DNA of 64,000 nucleotides, from NCBI RefSeq assembly GCF_027492855.1, contig NZ_JAPUDY010000099.1:62001-126000 (forward strand), given 5' to 3'. Positions 10,440 to 19,018 of this stretch are shown one piece after another. The stretch's first letter is position 1. Every line of letters begins with the position of its first letter. The notes under the pieces were generated by a model that did not search any database, was not told the origin of the DNA, and saw only the letters and a program-made list of their open reading frames with translations. The stretch comes from Acidovorax sp. (GTDB lineage: Bacteria; Pseudomonadota; Gammaproteobacteria; Burkholderiales; Burkholderiaceae_C). Made by a program: the position numbers and the translations under genes.

Positions 10440-11495
10440 TTAGTCCACCTTGGCGCCCGAGGCCTTGACCACCTGGGCCCACTTCTTGTGCTCATTGTCG
10501 ATGTGCTTGGCAAACTCGGCAGGCGTGTTGCCGCCGGGGATGGCGCCTTGCGCCAGCAGCCGTTCCTTGATGGCAGGCGTGGCCAGTGATTTGGCCACCT
10601 CTTGCTGGATGCGGTTGACGATGTCGGGCGGTGTGCCTGCCGGTGCCAGCAGGCCAAACCAGGAGCTGGCCTCGTAGCCCTTGAGCATGGGGCCGCCCGC
10701 TTGCTCCACCGTGGGCACATCGGGCAGGGCGCTGGAGCGCTCCGCGCTGGTCACGGCCAGGGCGGTGAGCTTGCCTGCCTTGATCTGCGCCATGGACGAG
10801 GGCAGGTTGTCGAACATCACGTCGGCGTTGCCGCCCACCAGGTCCAGCAGCGCGGGGCCGGAACCCCGGTAGGGCAGGTGCAGCATGAAGGTGCCGGTCA
10901 TGCTCTTGAACAGCTCGCCCGCCAGGTGGATGGAGGTGCCATTGCCGCTCGACGCCATGTTCAGCTTGCCGGGGTTGGCCTTGGCCGCGCGGATGAAATC
11001 CTGCACGTTGGTGATGCCCATGGACTTGGCCTTGTCGGCATTCATCACCATCACATTGGGCACGGCGGCCACCAGGGTGACGGGCACAAAGTCTTTGATG
11101 GGGTCGTAGGGCAGCTTGGCATAGAGCGCGCGGTTGATGCCGTGTGTGCCCACCGTGCCCATCAGCAGGGTGTAGCCGTCGCCCGGCGACTTGGCCACCA
11201 CGTCGGCACCGACGTTGCCACCGGCGCCAGCGCGGTTGTCCACGATGAACTGCTGGCCGAAGGCACGCGAAAGCTCGGGGGCGATGGCGCGGGCCAGGAT
11301 GTCGGTGGTGCCGCCGGGTGCGAAGGGCACCACAATGCGCACGGGCTTGTTGGGCCAGGCGCTCTGGGCCTGGGCGGTGGTGGGGGCCAGCAGCGTGGCG
11401 GCGCAGGCCAGTGCCACCACGCTGGCGGCGGCTGCAAGCGCACGGCGGCGCGAAGAAGAAAGGGCGAGGGGGTGGTGAAGAGCTTGTCGTGCCAT
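10440..11495 (-). CDS. Bug/TctC-family periplasmic substrate-binding protein
   Basis: A 351-residue secreted receptor. It has an Arg-rich N-region (SSSRRR), a hydrophobic stretch and a cut near AQAQSAWP. The mature part begins [20 protein letters not shown], the phosphate-loop-like strand typical of Bug proteins, and continues with [24 protein letters not shown] and [16 protein letters not shown]. Bug proteins bind carboxylates and amides. No TctA or TctB membrane genes lie nearby, as is usual for most of the many Bug genes in this group. ATG 11495 has caagga upstream. Confidence 0.9.
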   Translation of the reverse strand: MARQALHHPLALSSSRRRALAAAASVVALACAATLLAPTTAQAQSAWPNKPVRIVVPFAPGGTTDILARAIAPELSRAFGQQFIVDNRAGAGGNVGADVVAKSPGDGYTLLMGTVGTHGINRALYAKLPYDPIKDFVPVTLVAAVPNVMVMNADKAKSMGITNVQDFIRAAKANPGKLNMASSGNGTSIHLAGELFKSMTGTFMLHLPYRGSGPALLDLVGGNADVMFDNLPSSMAQIKAGKLTALAVTSAERSSALPDVPTVEQAGGPMLKGYEASSWFGLLAPAGTPPDIVNRIQQEVAKSLATPAIKERLLAQGAIPGGNTPAEFAKHIDNEHKKWAQVVKASGAKVD

Positions 11496-11604
11496 GGCGT
11501 CCTTGAGGGTGCGGTTCTGTGTGCCCCTGTTCTACGCGGACCGGGGCCGCTCCGGCAGATGGATTACCCCAACCAGCACGCGATGCATGGCACAAGCGGC
11601 CCAC

Positions 11605-11640
11605 AAAAAAACCGCCGACACCTTGCGGTGCGCGGCGGTT
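11605..11640 (-). terminator. Rho-independent terminator after the second Bug gene
   Basis: Read on the minus strand, an AACCGCCG stem closes with CGGCGGTT around a GC-rich loop that itself contains a small CACCGCAAGGTG hairpin, and is followed by seven T. It lies about 70 bases after the stop codon of the gene ending at 11709. Confidence 0.8.
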
Positions 11641-11665
11641 CGAGCAGCTGGAGTGCGCGACTGTT

Positions 11666-11713
11666 CGATCAGTCGATCAGTCGATCAGTCGATCAGTCGA
11701 TCAGTCGATCAGT
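11666..11713. repeat. Six tandem copies of the octamer CGATCAGT
   Basis: Six perfect 8-bp units run head to tail, and the last one contains the stop codon of the Bug gene that ends at 11709. The unit length is not a multiple of three and the array can slip; loss or gain of a unit would change the distance to the terminator but not the protein, since the stop lies in the first unit met by the ribosome. Confidence 0.95.
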
Positions 11714-12695
11714 CAGCGTAAGTGCCGGCAGCCTTGATGACGGCGCCCCACTTGTCGATCTCGGCGGCCACGAACTTCTTGTGTTCGGCGCCATCCACGC
11801 GCTTGTCGGTCACGATCACAGCGCCCAGGCCTTCTTGCTTCTTGATGAAGTCGGCGTCCTTCAAGGCCACCTTGAGGGCTTCGTTGATCTTCTTGACCAC
11901 GTCGGCGGGCGTGCCCTTGGGCGCGTACACGCCGTGCCAGATGCTCACGTTGAAGTCTTTCAGGCCGGATTCGGCCAGCGTGGGCAGGTCTTTGAGGGCG
12001 GGCGTGGTCAGGCGCTTGGCGGTGGTCACGGCGTATGCCTTGACCTTCTTGGCTTCGATCTGGCCCGTGGTGTTGGTGGTCTGGTCGCACAGCAGGTCGA
12101 TCTGGCCGCCGATCAGGTCGGTGATGGCGGGAGCGGTGCCCTTGTAGGGGACATCCGTCATTTCCGTTTGCAGGGCCGACTTGAACATCAGGCCACACAG
12201 GTGCGACGCAGCGCCCAGGCCTGCGTTGCCCAGATTGATCTTGCCCTTGTTCTGCTGAATCCAGGCCGTCAACTCCTTGTAGTTGTTGGCGGGCATGCTG
12301 GGGCGCGCGATCAGCGTCATGGGCACTTCGTTGACCATGCCCAGGTACTCAAAGTCGTTGAGCACGTTGAACGGGAGCTTGCGGTACAGCGCGGGCATGG
12401 TGGACATGCCGATGTGGTTGAGCAGCAGCGTGTAGCCGTCGGGTGTGGCGCGTGCCACGCGGGCAGAGCCGATGGAGCTGCCAGCACCGGCCGTGTTGTC
12501 CACCACCACGTTCGCGCCCAGGGGCTTGCGCAGTGCCTCGGCCAAGTCGCGTGCCACGCGGTCGGTAGGGCCACCGGCGGAGAAAGGCACCACCAGGGTG
12601 ACCGTCTTGTCCTTGGCGGGGAAGTCCTGGGCATTGGCGCCGAGGGCCGCAGCAGCGGCTGCGGCAATCAGTGTGACTTTCAGCATTGTTTTCAT
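11709..12695 (-). CDS. Bug/TctC-family periplasmic substrate-binding protein
   Basis: A 328-residue secreted receptor from ATG 12695, preceded by caggagcatcc; a longer frame to 12752 is rejected because it lacks a ribosome site and would extend the signal peptide. The signal MKTMLKVTLIAAAAAAALG ends at GANAQ. The mature protein has VTLVVPFSAGGPTDRVARDL, VDNTAGAGSSIGSARVARA and VPYKGTAPAITDLIGGQID. It differs clearly from the neighbouring Bug protein, so the pair is not a recent duplication. Its ligand is unknown. The stop codon lies within an octamer tandem repeat. Confidence 0.9.
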   Translation of the reverse strand: MKTMLKVTLIAAAAAAALGANAQDFPAKDKTVTLVVPFSAGGPTDRVARDLAEALRKPLGANVVVDNTAGAGSSIGSARVARATPDGYTLLLNHIGMSTMPALYRKLPFNVLNDFEYLGMVNEVPMTLIARPSMPANNYKELTAWIQQNKGKINLGNAGLGAASHLCGLMFKSALQTEMTDVPYKGTAPAITDLIGGQIDLLCDQTTNTTGQIEAKKVKAYAVTTAKRLTTPALKDLPTLAESGLKDFNVSIWHGVYAPKGTPADVVKKINEALKVALKDADFIKKQEGLGAVIVTDKRVDGAEHKKFVAAEIDKWGAVIKAAGTYAD

Positions 12696-12803
12696 GGATG
12701 GATGCTCCTGTAAATGACGGGCCATGATAGCGAGGGGGGTCACGCGAGGCATTGCGGATAGTACGTAGCGCGCAGCCTGCGGTGAGTTTAAGGTGAATCA
12801 GGC

Positions 12804-12837
12804 TGTAGCGCTTGATTGTCAACGGATTGTTGCTATT
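12804..12837. repeat. Degenerate copy of the GCGCTT palindrome family
   Basis: The left half tagcgcttgattgtc is intact, the right arm has decayed to aacgga, and the trailing tgctatta matches the AGCTAT end of the family. It lies in the 251-bp gap between the PaaK-like and Bug genes, which otherwise shows only promoter-like AT-rich sequence. Confidence 0.5.
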
Positions 12838-12946
12838 AATTAGTGAGCAATCCTAGGGTAAACACTGCAATTTCCGTGCGACCAGAGTGGGCATGCTTTG
12901 CGCTGCCGCAAACTTCAGGATTCCCATCAAAGAGGGGCCGTTCCTT

Positions 12947-14194
12947 TTACTTGTAGCTGCGCGCGTCCTCGATCACCTTGCCATCGTTGGGCAGCGAACC
13001 AGGGGCCACCATCTGCACGTCGCCGCGCAGCTTGGTCACCTCGCGGATGGCATCGCCCAACTGGCGGGCCAGGCCTTCGGCCGTTTCGTTGGTCTCGACC
13101 TGCAGCACCATCTGGTCGTTGGCCATTTCGCCGCTGACTACCAGGCGTGCGCGCAGCACCTGCGGAAAACGTTTGGCGATAGAGGCCACCTGGCCGGGGT
13201 GCACGAACATGCCGCGCACCTTGGTGGTCTGGTCGGCGCGGCCCATCCAGCCCTTGATGCGGGTGTTGGTGCGGCCTGTGGGGCAGGCGCCGGGCAACAC
13301 TGCCGAGAGGTCGCCAGTGCCAAAGCGGATCAGCGGGTAGTCGGGGTTGAGCGTGGTGACCACCAGCTCGCCCACCTCGCCCTCGGGCACCGGGTCGCCC
13401 GTGCCGGGGCGTACGATTTCGACGATCACGCCTTCGTCCAGCACCAGGCCTTCGCGCGCCGATGTTTCGTAGGCAATCAGCCCCAGGTCGGCCGTGGCGT
13501 AGCACTGGTAACCGGCAATGCCACGCGCGGCGAACCAGTCGCGCAGCGAGGGCGGAAAGGCCTCGCCCGAGACCAGGGCCTTGGTCACGCTGGGCAGCGC
13601 CACGCCCATCTCTGCGGCCTTTTCGACAATGATCTTGAGGAAGCTGGGCGTGCCGATGTAGCCCGCCGGGCGCAGCTCGGCCATGGCCTGCACCTGCTGC
13701 TCGGTTTGCCCCGTGCCGCCAGGGAACACGGTGCAGCCCAGCGCGTGGGCGCCTGTTTCCATCATCGAACCGGCAGGCACGAAGTGGTAGCTGAAGCTGT
13801 TGTGGATCAGCTCGCCGCCGCGAAAGCCCGCCGCATGAATGGCCCGCGCCATGCGCCAGTAGTCGCGCCGCGTGCCCTCGGGTTCGTAGAGGGTGCCGGG
13901 GCTGGCGAACACACGCGTCATGCCAGGCCCGAAGTCCAATGCACTGAAGCCGCCAAACACATTGGCCGCACGGCCTGCCTGCTGGCGCTCCAGCAACTCG
14001 TATTTGCGGGTGACGGGCAACCGGGCCAGCGCCTGGCGCGTGGTCACCGCCGCCGCATCCACGCCCGCCAGAATCCCGGCGAAGGCTGGTGAGGCTTTTT
14101 GGGCGTGGGCGATCTGTTGCGGCAACGCGGCCATCAGGGCCGCTTCGCGCTCCTGTGGACTGCGGGTTTCCAGGGCGTCATAGAACGTGCTCAT
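12947..14194 (-). CDS. Phenylacetate-CoA ligase-like enzyme (PaaK family)
   Basis: A 415-residue AMP-forming ligase, close to the usual PaaK size. It has FASPGTLYEPEGTRRDYWRM in place of the standard phosphate loop, FPGGTGQTEQQVQAM, CYATADLGLIAYE as the A5 region and DLSAVLPGACPTGRTN with IKGWMGRADQTTKVRGMFVHP in the A7 to A8 region. PaaK makes aryl-acetyl-CoA from the acid. It is the last gene of the Liv transporter operon, 163 bp after livF, and there are no paa ring-cleavage genes here, so an aromatic acid other than phenylacetate is possible. ATG 14194 is preceded by gaggaacccc. Confidence 0.85.
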   Translation of the reverse strand: MSTFYDALETRSPQEREAALMAALPQQIAHAQKASPAFAGILAGVDAAAVTTRQALARLPVTRKYELLERQQAGRAANVFGGFSALDFGPGMTRVFASPGTLYEPEGTRRDYWRMARAIHAAGFRGGELIHNSFSYHFVPAGSMMETGAHALGCTVFPGGTGQTEQQVQAMAELRPAGYIGTPSFLKIIVEKAAEMGVALPSVTKALVSGEAFPPSLRDWFAARGIAGYQCYATADLGLIAYETSAREGLVLDEGVIVEIVRPGTGDPVPEGEVGELVVTTLNPDYPLIRFGTGDLSAVLPGACPTGRTNTRIKGWMGRADQTTKVRGMFVHPGQVASIAKRFPQVLRARLVVSGEMANDQMVLQVETNETAEGLARQLGDAIREVTKLRGDVQMVAPGSLPNDGKVIEDARSYK

Positions 14195-14233
14195 GCCTGG
14201 GGTTCCTCTACGGTTTTATGAATGAAATAGGCC

Positions 14234-14268
14234 TTTTGCGCTTTCTGGTAAAGCGCGAATAGCTATGA
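14234..14268. repeat. GCGCTT-N7-AAGCGC palindrome, copy between livF and the PaaK-like gene
   Basis: It reads gcgctt, tctggta, aagcgc, then gaatagctatg, matching the family core including the trailing AGCTAT. It lies in the intergenic gap upstream of the PaaK-like gene. Confidence 0.65.
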
Positions 14269-14357
14269 GTTTGAGAGTGATTTCTTTGGCGAATCATTCT
14301 TTGCGTCCTCTTGAAAACGGCGTGGTCCGAACCAGCGCCACCGCGACAGGCGGCTTC

Positions 14358-15170
14358 TCAAGCCAGCCAGCGCTTGCGCCGCTTGTAGCTCTTCACATCC
14401 TTGAAGCTCTTGCGCTCGCCACCGCCCACGCCCAGGTAGAACTCCTTGACGTCCTCGTTGTTGGCCAGGTCGCTCGCAGCGCCGTCCATCACCACGCGGC
14501 CGCTTTCCATGATGTAGCCGTAGTCCGAATACTTGAGGGCCATGTTGGTGTTCTGCTCGGCCAGCAGGAAGGTGACCTTTTCCTTGGTGTTCAGGTCTTT
14601 CACGATGTTGAACACCTCTTCCACGATCTGCGGCGCCAGGCCCATGGAGGGCTCATCGAGCAGCACCATGCTGGGGTTGGCCATCAGCGCGCGGCCGATG
14701 GCGCACATCTGCTGTTCGCCGCCCGAGGTGTAGGCCGCCTGCGAGGTGCGGCGTGTCTTGAGGCGCGGAAAGTAGTTGTAGACCTTCTCCAGATTGGCCG
14801 CGATCTCGGCCTTGCTGGTGCGGGTGTAGGAGCCCGTCATCAGGTTCTCTTCAATCGTCAGGTGGGCAAAACAGTGCCGCCCCTCCATCACCTGCACCAC
14901 GCCGCGCTGCACCAGGTCGGCGGGCGAGAGATTCTCGATGCGCTCGCCGCGCAGCTCAATGGAGCCCTTGGTGACCTCGCCGCGCTCACCCTTGAGCAGG
15001 TTGGAGATCGCGCGCAGCGTGGTCGTCTTGCCCGCGCCGTTGCCCCCCAAAATGGCCACGATGCTGCCCTCGCGCACCTGCAACGAGACGCCCTTGAGCA
15101 CCAGGATCACGTGGTTGTAGATGACCTCGATGCCGTTGACGTTGAGAACGATATTGCTGTTGGAGTCCAT
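14358..15170 (-). CDS. livF: LivF-type ABC transporter ATPase
   Basis: A 270-residue ATPase from ATG 15170; the extra upstream frame covers a repeat-rich gap and is rejected. It has Walker A LGGNGAGKTTTLRA, signature TSGGEQQMCAIGRALM and Walker B PSMVLLDEPSMGLAP. It is the second nucleotide-binding subunit of a branched-chain-amino-acid-type importer whose other parts are encoded just upstream. The C-terminal tail KSFKDVKSYKRRKRWLA is longer and more basic than in classical LivF. It is separated from the receptor gene by a structured gap. Confidence 0.88.
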   Translation of the reverse strand: MDSNSNIVLNVNGIEVIYNHVILVLKGVSLQVREGSIVAILGGNGAGKTTTLRAISNLLKGERGEVTKGSIELRGERIENLSPADLVQRGVVQVMEGRHCFAHLTIEENLMTGSYTRTSKAEIAANLEKVYNYFPRLKTRRTSQAAYTSGGEQQMCAIGRALMANPSMVLLDEPSMGLAPQIVEEVFNIVKDLNTKEKVTFLLAEQNTNMALKYSDYGYIMESGRVVMDGAASDLANNEDVKEFYLGVGGGERKSFKDVKSYKRRKRWLA

Positions 15171-15323
15171 GGTGTTGCCTTCCTGTACCAATCCAAAAAG
15201 CTGGCGCACAACTCTTTGGATTGGCGGCTGCCAAAAAAGCAACCGCTGTTCACTGGCCCGAGAAACTGTCGCTGCCCAAGCCAGTGCCACCGCGCAAGGG
15301 CCGCCCCGCCGCGCTGGTGGCGT

Positions 15324-15378
15324 CCCCCTTCCCGCAGCGCGTAGCGCTAAGAGAGAAGGGGGAAGCGGCAAAGCCGCT
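15324..15378. repeat. Double stem-loop in the gap between receptor and livF genes
   Basis: CCCCCTT at 15324-15330 pairs with AAGGGGG at 15356-15362 around an AGCGC-rich loop, followed at once by AGCGGC-aaa-GCCGCT (15364-15378). Similar CCCCCTT/AAGGGGG plus AGCGGC hairpins are, to my knowledge, common intergenic elements in this bacterial group. In this 221-bp gap it may protect the receptor transcript and reduce read-through to livF. Confidence 0.7.
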
Positions 15379-15391
15379 CAGGGGGATGTAC

Positions 15392-16720
15392 TTAGCTCTG
15401 GCAATCCGCCGCATCCCGGCGCGTCATCTTCTTGTCGGCCAGGTACTTGTCGGCACCGGCCTTGACCATGGGCTTGAGGATCTGCTCATCGGCCTGGTAC
15501 CAGTCAGATGGGGAGCCCCACTTGCTGCCGTCCCAGGTGTGTACGCGGGCCCAGGTAGAGCCCATGTGGTCGGCGCAGCTGGTGGAGATGGGGCGCATCA
15601 GGTCCTTGAAGCCCAGTGCGTCCAGCTTCTTCTGGTCAAGGGCCAGGTTTTCCATGCCCCAGCGCACTTGCTCGCCAGTCATGACCTTGCCCTTGCCAAA
15701 GCGCTCTTGCGCACGGCGCACGGCTTCCACGCTCAGCATCTGAATGATCACGCCGCGTGTGTACAGCACCGAGCCCACTTCATCCTTGGGGCCTGTGCCC
15801 TGGCCTGCGCCATGCACGTGCTTCATGATGTCCTGGATCACCTTGGACTGGGTGCCATAGCCGTTGAGCGTCAGGGCGTGGTAGCCCTTGGCGCCTTCGC
15901 CTACGTCACGCACATCGGGTTCCGCGCCCGCCCACCACACGCCATACATCTTGTCGCGGGGGTAGCCCGTGGCCTGTGCTTCCTTCACGGCGGTGGAGTT
16001 CATCACACCCCAGCCCCACAGCAGCACGTAGTCGGGGCGGCTTTGGCGCACCTGCAGCCAGGTGGCTTTCTGCTCCACGCCAGGCGCAGTCACAGGCAGC
16101 ATCTGCAGCTCAAAGCCATGCATCTTGGAGCGTTCCTGCAGCAGCGGGATAGGCTCCTTGCCGAACGGGCTGTCGTGGTACACCAGCGCGATCTTCTTGC
16201 CCTTGAGCTTGTCCAGGCCGCCAGCGGCCTTGCCGATGTGCTGGATCAGGATGTCGGCGCCGGTCCAGTAGCTGCCCATGAAGGGGAAGTTCCACTTGAA
16301 CGCCTGGCCGTCCTGCGCCACCGACAGGCCATAGCCCAGCGTCATCAGCGGAATCTTGTCCACGGGGGCCTTCTCGGTCAGCGCGAAGGTGATGCCGGTG
16401 GACTGGGGGTCGAACAGCGACACGCCGGGCTTGCCCTTCAGGCGCTCGTAGCACTCCACGCCGCGGTCGGTGGCGTAGCCGGTTTCGCATTCTTCAAAGG
16501 TGAGCTTCACACCGTTGATGCCGCCATCGCGGGCGTTGATCATCTTGATGTAGTCCTGCTTGCCGTTGGCCCATGGCACGCCGTTGGGTGCATAGGGGCC
16601 GGTGCGGTAGGACAGCAGCGGGAAGAACTGCTCCTTGGCTTGCGCAAAGGCGCTGGTGGTGACGGCCGAGGCGCCTGCGGCAACCACCGCAGCGGCGATC
16701 ACGAGTTTCGAAAGCTTCAT
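15392..16720 (-). CDS. Liv-type ABC transporter substrate-binding protein
   Basis: A 442-residue periplasmic receptor from ATG 16720, preceded by aaaggagacatcc. The signal peptide MKLSKLVIAAAVVAAGASAV ends near TSAFAQA. The mature part has GPYAPNGVPWANGKQDYIKM, LTFEECETGYATDRGVECYE and GKKIALVYHDSPFGKEPIP, a type I periplasmic fold. It is longer than amino-acid LivJ proteins and belongs to the branch often found beside acyl-CoA ligases, where ligands are likely aromatic or aliphatic acids rather than amino acids. It is encoded within the operon for LivGHMF and two CoA ligases. Confidence 0.88.
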   Translation of the reverse strand: MKLSKLVIAAAVVAAGASAVTTSAFAQAKEQFFPLLSYRTGPYAPNGVPWANGKQDYIKMINARDGGINGVKLTFEECETGYATDRGVECYERLKGKPGVSLFDPQSTGITFALTEKAPVDKIPLMTLGYGLSVAQDGQAFKWNFPFMGSYWTGADILIQHIGKAAGGLDKLKGKKIALVYHDSPFGKEPIPLLQERSKMHGFELQMLPVTAPGVEQKATWLQVRQSRPDYVLLWGWGVMNSTAVKEAQATGYPRDKMYGVWWAGAEPDVRDVGEGAKGYHALTLNGYGTQSKVIQDIMKHVHGAGQGTGPKDEVGSVLYTRGVIIQMLSVEAVRRAQERFGKGKVMTGEQVRWGMENLALDQKKLDALGFKDLMRPISTSCADHMGSTWARVHTWDGSKWGSPSDWYQADEQILKPMVKAGADKYLADKKMTRRDAADCQS

Positions 16721-16846
16721 GGATGTCTCCTTTGAATGAATGTGTTGAAGCACGGGAAAAAACCAGAGGGACAGACAGTTAACGCGGCAATGCGGGCTGG
16801 CCGTATCAGGAATTGCGAGTAAGGGGTTTCCGCAAGGGCTCTTCGC

Positions 16847-17923
16847 TCAATGAGGGAAGGGCCACAGGCGCAGCTTCTGCTTGGCGGTGGACCACAGCTT
16901 GGCCAGGCCATGCGGCTCCACGATCAGGAACCACACGATCAGCGCGCCGAAGATCATCAGCTCGGCGTGCGAAACGCCTGCGGTGGACACCTCGATGCCG
17001 AACAGGCCCATGAACGCAGGCAAAAACTGGTTGAGCACGATGGGCAGCACCACGATGAAGGCCGCGCCAAAGAAGCCCCCCGAGATGGATCCGAGCCCGC
17101 CGATGATCACCATGAACAGCAGGCGAAACGAGATTTCCACCGAGAACGCAGCGGGCTCCCAGGCGCCCAGGTGCACGAAGGCCCACAGCGCACCGGCCAT
17201 GCCCACGATGAAGGAGCTCACGGCAAACGCGCTGAGCTTGGCGTACATGGGGCGAATGCCAATCACGGCGGCGGCCACGTCCATGTCGCGGATGGCCATC
17301 CACTCGCGGCCAATCGCACCGCGCACCAGGTTCTTGGCCAGCAACGCCACAACCACCAGCAGCGCCAGGCAGAAGATGTATTTGCTGGTGGCGCTTTCGA
17401 TGGGCATGCCCAGCACCTGCAGGTTGTTCACCGACACCGAGCCCGAGTCGGAGTTGTTGGTGAACCACTTGATGCGCAGGAACATCCAGTCGCTGAAGAA
17501 CTGCGCGGCCAGCGTGGCCACGGCCAGGTACAGCCCCTTCACGCGCAGGCTGGGCAGCCCGAACAGGATGCCGAAGAAGGTGGCGCACAGCCCGCCCAGA
17601 ATCAGCGCCGGGATCAACGGCATGCCCGGAAAACGCACGAAGAAGTTGTAGGCCCCGTAAGCGCCCACGGCCATGAAGGCGCCCGAGCCTAGCGAGATCT
17701 GGCCGCAGTAGCCCACCAGGATGTTCACGCCCAGGGCCGCCAGCGCCATGATGACGAAGGGGATCAGGATGGCGCGGAAGATGTAGTCGCTGGCCAGCAT
17801 GGGCACAACAAGGAAGGCCACGGCCAGCAGCAGCGCAATGCCGATGCGGTCTTGCGCGATGGGAAAAATCTGCTGGTCGGCGCGGTAGCTGGTCTTGAAC
17901 TGACCGTTTTCGCGGTAAAGCAT
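16847..17923 (-). CDS. livM: LivM-type ABC transporter permease
   Basis: A 358-residue inner-membrane protein. ATG 17923 has aggagccccc upstream. Multiple hydrophobic helices begin at about residue 28 (IGIALLLAVAFLVVPMLA). Family signatures are ALGVNILVGYCGQISLGSGAFM and, later, VRGAIGREWMAIRDMDVAAAVIGI, the cytoplasmic coupling loop to the ATPase. It pairs with LivH, encoded just upstream. Confidence 0.9.
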   Translation of the reverse strand: MLYRENGQFKTSYRADQQIFPIAQDRIGIALLLAVAFLVVPMLASDYIFRAILIPFVIMALAALGVNILVGYCGQISLGSGAFMAVGAYGAYNFFVRFPGMPLIPALILGGLCATFFGILFGLPSLRVKGLYLAVATLAAQFFSDWMFLRIKWFTNNSDSGSVSVNNLQVLGMPIESATSKYIFCLALLVVVALLAKNLVRGAIGREWMAIRDMDVAAAVIGIRPMYAKLSAFAVSSFIVGMAGALWAFVHLGAWEPAAFSVEISFRLLFMVIIGGLGSISGGFFGAAFIVVLPIVLNQFLPAFMGLFGIEVSTAGVSHAELMIFGALIVWFLIVEPHGLAKLWSTAKQKLRLWPFPH

Positions 17924-17944
17924 AGGGGGCTCCTGTTCTTGTCG

Positions 17945-18037
17945 TTATGGGTTACACGCGGTCGATGATCTTGTGCACGGGGGCGCACCTGCGGTGCCCT
18001 GTGTGAACTTCGTTCCCGCAGTCAACGCGCTGCGCAC
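17945..18037 (-). CDS. Possible 30-residue small protein between livH and livM
   Basis: In the 150-bp gap between the two permease genes, a GTG at 18037 follows a near-perfect AGGAGG six bases upstream and opens a 30-codon frame with two cysteines (APPCTRSSTACNP at the end), closing with TAA 21 bases before livM. The strong ribosome site is the main evidence. It may be a leader that keeps ribosomes moving between the permease genes rather than a functional protein. Confidence 0.35.
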   Translation of the reverse strand: MRSALTAGTKFTQGTAGAPPCTRSSTACNP

Positions 18038-18073
18038 GTTGTGCCTCCTTCGAAAAATCATGGCTCTCGTATT

Positions 18074-19003
18074 TCATACGCGATCAATGATTTTTTCGCC
18101 GAACAAGCCTTGGGGCCTGAACAAGAGGAACACCAGCGCCAGCACATACGCAAACCAGATCTCGATGCCCCCGCCCACGAATGGGCCCAGGTACACCTCC
18201 GAGAGCTTCTCGCCCACGCCAATGATCAGCCCGCCGATGATGGCGCCCGGCACGGATGTGAGGCCACCCAGGATCACCACCGGCAGCGCACGCAGCGCCA
18301 CCGTGGTCAGCGAGAACTGCACGCCGAGCTTGCTGCCCCAGATCATCCCGGCCACCAGTGCCACCACACCCGCCACGCACCACACGATCACCCAGATGCG
18401 GTTGAGCGGAATGCCGATGGACTGGGCGGCCTGGTGGTCGTCGGCCACGGCGCGCAGCGCGCGGCCGGTGGATGTCTTCTGGAAGAACACGCTGAGCAGC
18501 GCCACCAGACCGGCCGCGATGGCGGCGGCGATCACGTCTTCCTTGTTGATCAGGATGCCGCCCTGGAAGATGCTGTCGAGCATGAAGATCGGCTCCTTGG
18601 GCATGCCGATGTCGATCTTGTAGATGTTGCTGCCGAACATCGTCTGGCCCAGGCCTTCCAGGAAGTAGGTGATGCCCAGCGTGGCCATGAGCAGCGTGGC
18701 GCCCTCCTGGTTCACGAGGTGGCGCAGCACCAGCTTTTCAATCAGCCAGGCCACCACGAACATGATGGCGCCCGCGATCACGAAGGCTGCGAGGTTGGCC
18801 ACGATGGGGCTCTCGATGCCGGTCCACTTGGGGATCCACTCGGCAAAGCGGGCCATGGCCAGCGCGGCGAACAGCACCATCGCGCCCTGCGCGAAGTTGA
18901 AGACGCCCGAGGCCTTGTAGATCAGCACGAAGCCGAGCGCCACCAGCGAATACAGCATGCCGGCCATGAGGCCGCCAATCAGTGTTTCCAGAAAGAATGC
19001 CAT
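18074..19003 (-). CDS. livH: LivH-type ABC transporter permease
   Basis: A 309-residue inner-membrane protein with about eight hydrophobic segments. LivH features are MAGMLYSLVALGFVLIYKASG near the N-terminus, the EAA-like loop TGRALRAVADDHQAAQSIGIP and the C-terminal GGLTSVPGAIIGGLIIGVGE. It starts at ATG 19003, 15 bases after the livG stop, with gggagaaaaac as ribosome site. Confidence 0.92.
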   Translation of the reverse strand: MAFFLETLIGGLMAGMLYSLVALGFVLIYKASGVFNFAQGAMVLFAALAMARFAEWIPKWTGIESPIVANLAAFVIAGAIMFVVAWLIEKLVLRHLVNQEGATLLMATLGITYFLEGLGQTMFGSNIYKIDIGMPKEPIFMLDSIFQGGILINKEDVIAAAIAAGLVALLSVFFQKTSTGRALRAVADDHQAAQSIGIPLNRIWVIVWCVAGVVALVAGMIWGSKLGVQFSLTTVALRALPVVILGGLTSVPGAIIGGLIIGVGEKLSEVYLGPFVGGGIEIWFAYVLALVFLLFRPQGLFGEKIIDRV

Positions 19004-19018
19004 GTGTTTTTCTCCCGA

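Noticed and set aside
10386-10440. Bidirectional terminator between the DUF1840 and Bug genes
   Set aside because: A GCCCGC/GCGGGC stem is present, but no convincing T-run follows it closely on either strand.
11666-11713. CRISPR-like array
   Set aside because: Units are 8 bp and contiguous with no spacers.
10602-12713. A plus-strand open frame of about 703 codons across both Bug genes
   Set aside because: It is antisense to two clear receptor genes and crosses the terminator and the octamer array; its content is low complexity.
17952-17975. Truncated duplicate of livH
   Set aside because: Only seven codons match (KIIDRV and stop), with several synonymous changes. Too short to call a pseudogene; mentioned only with the small ORF.
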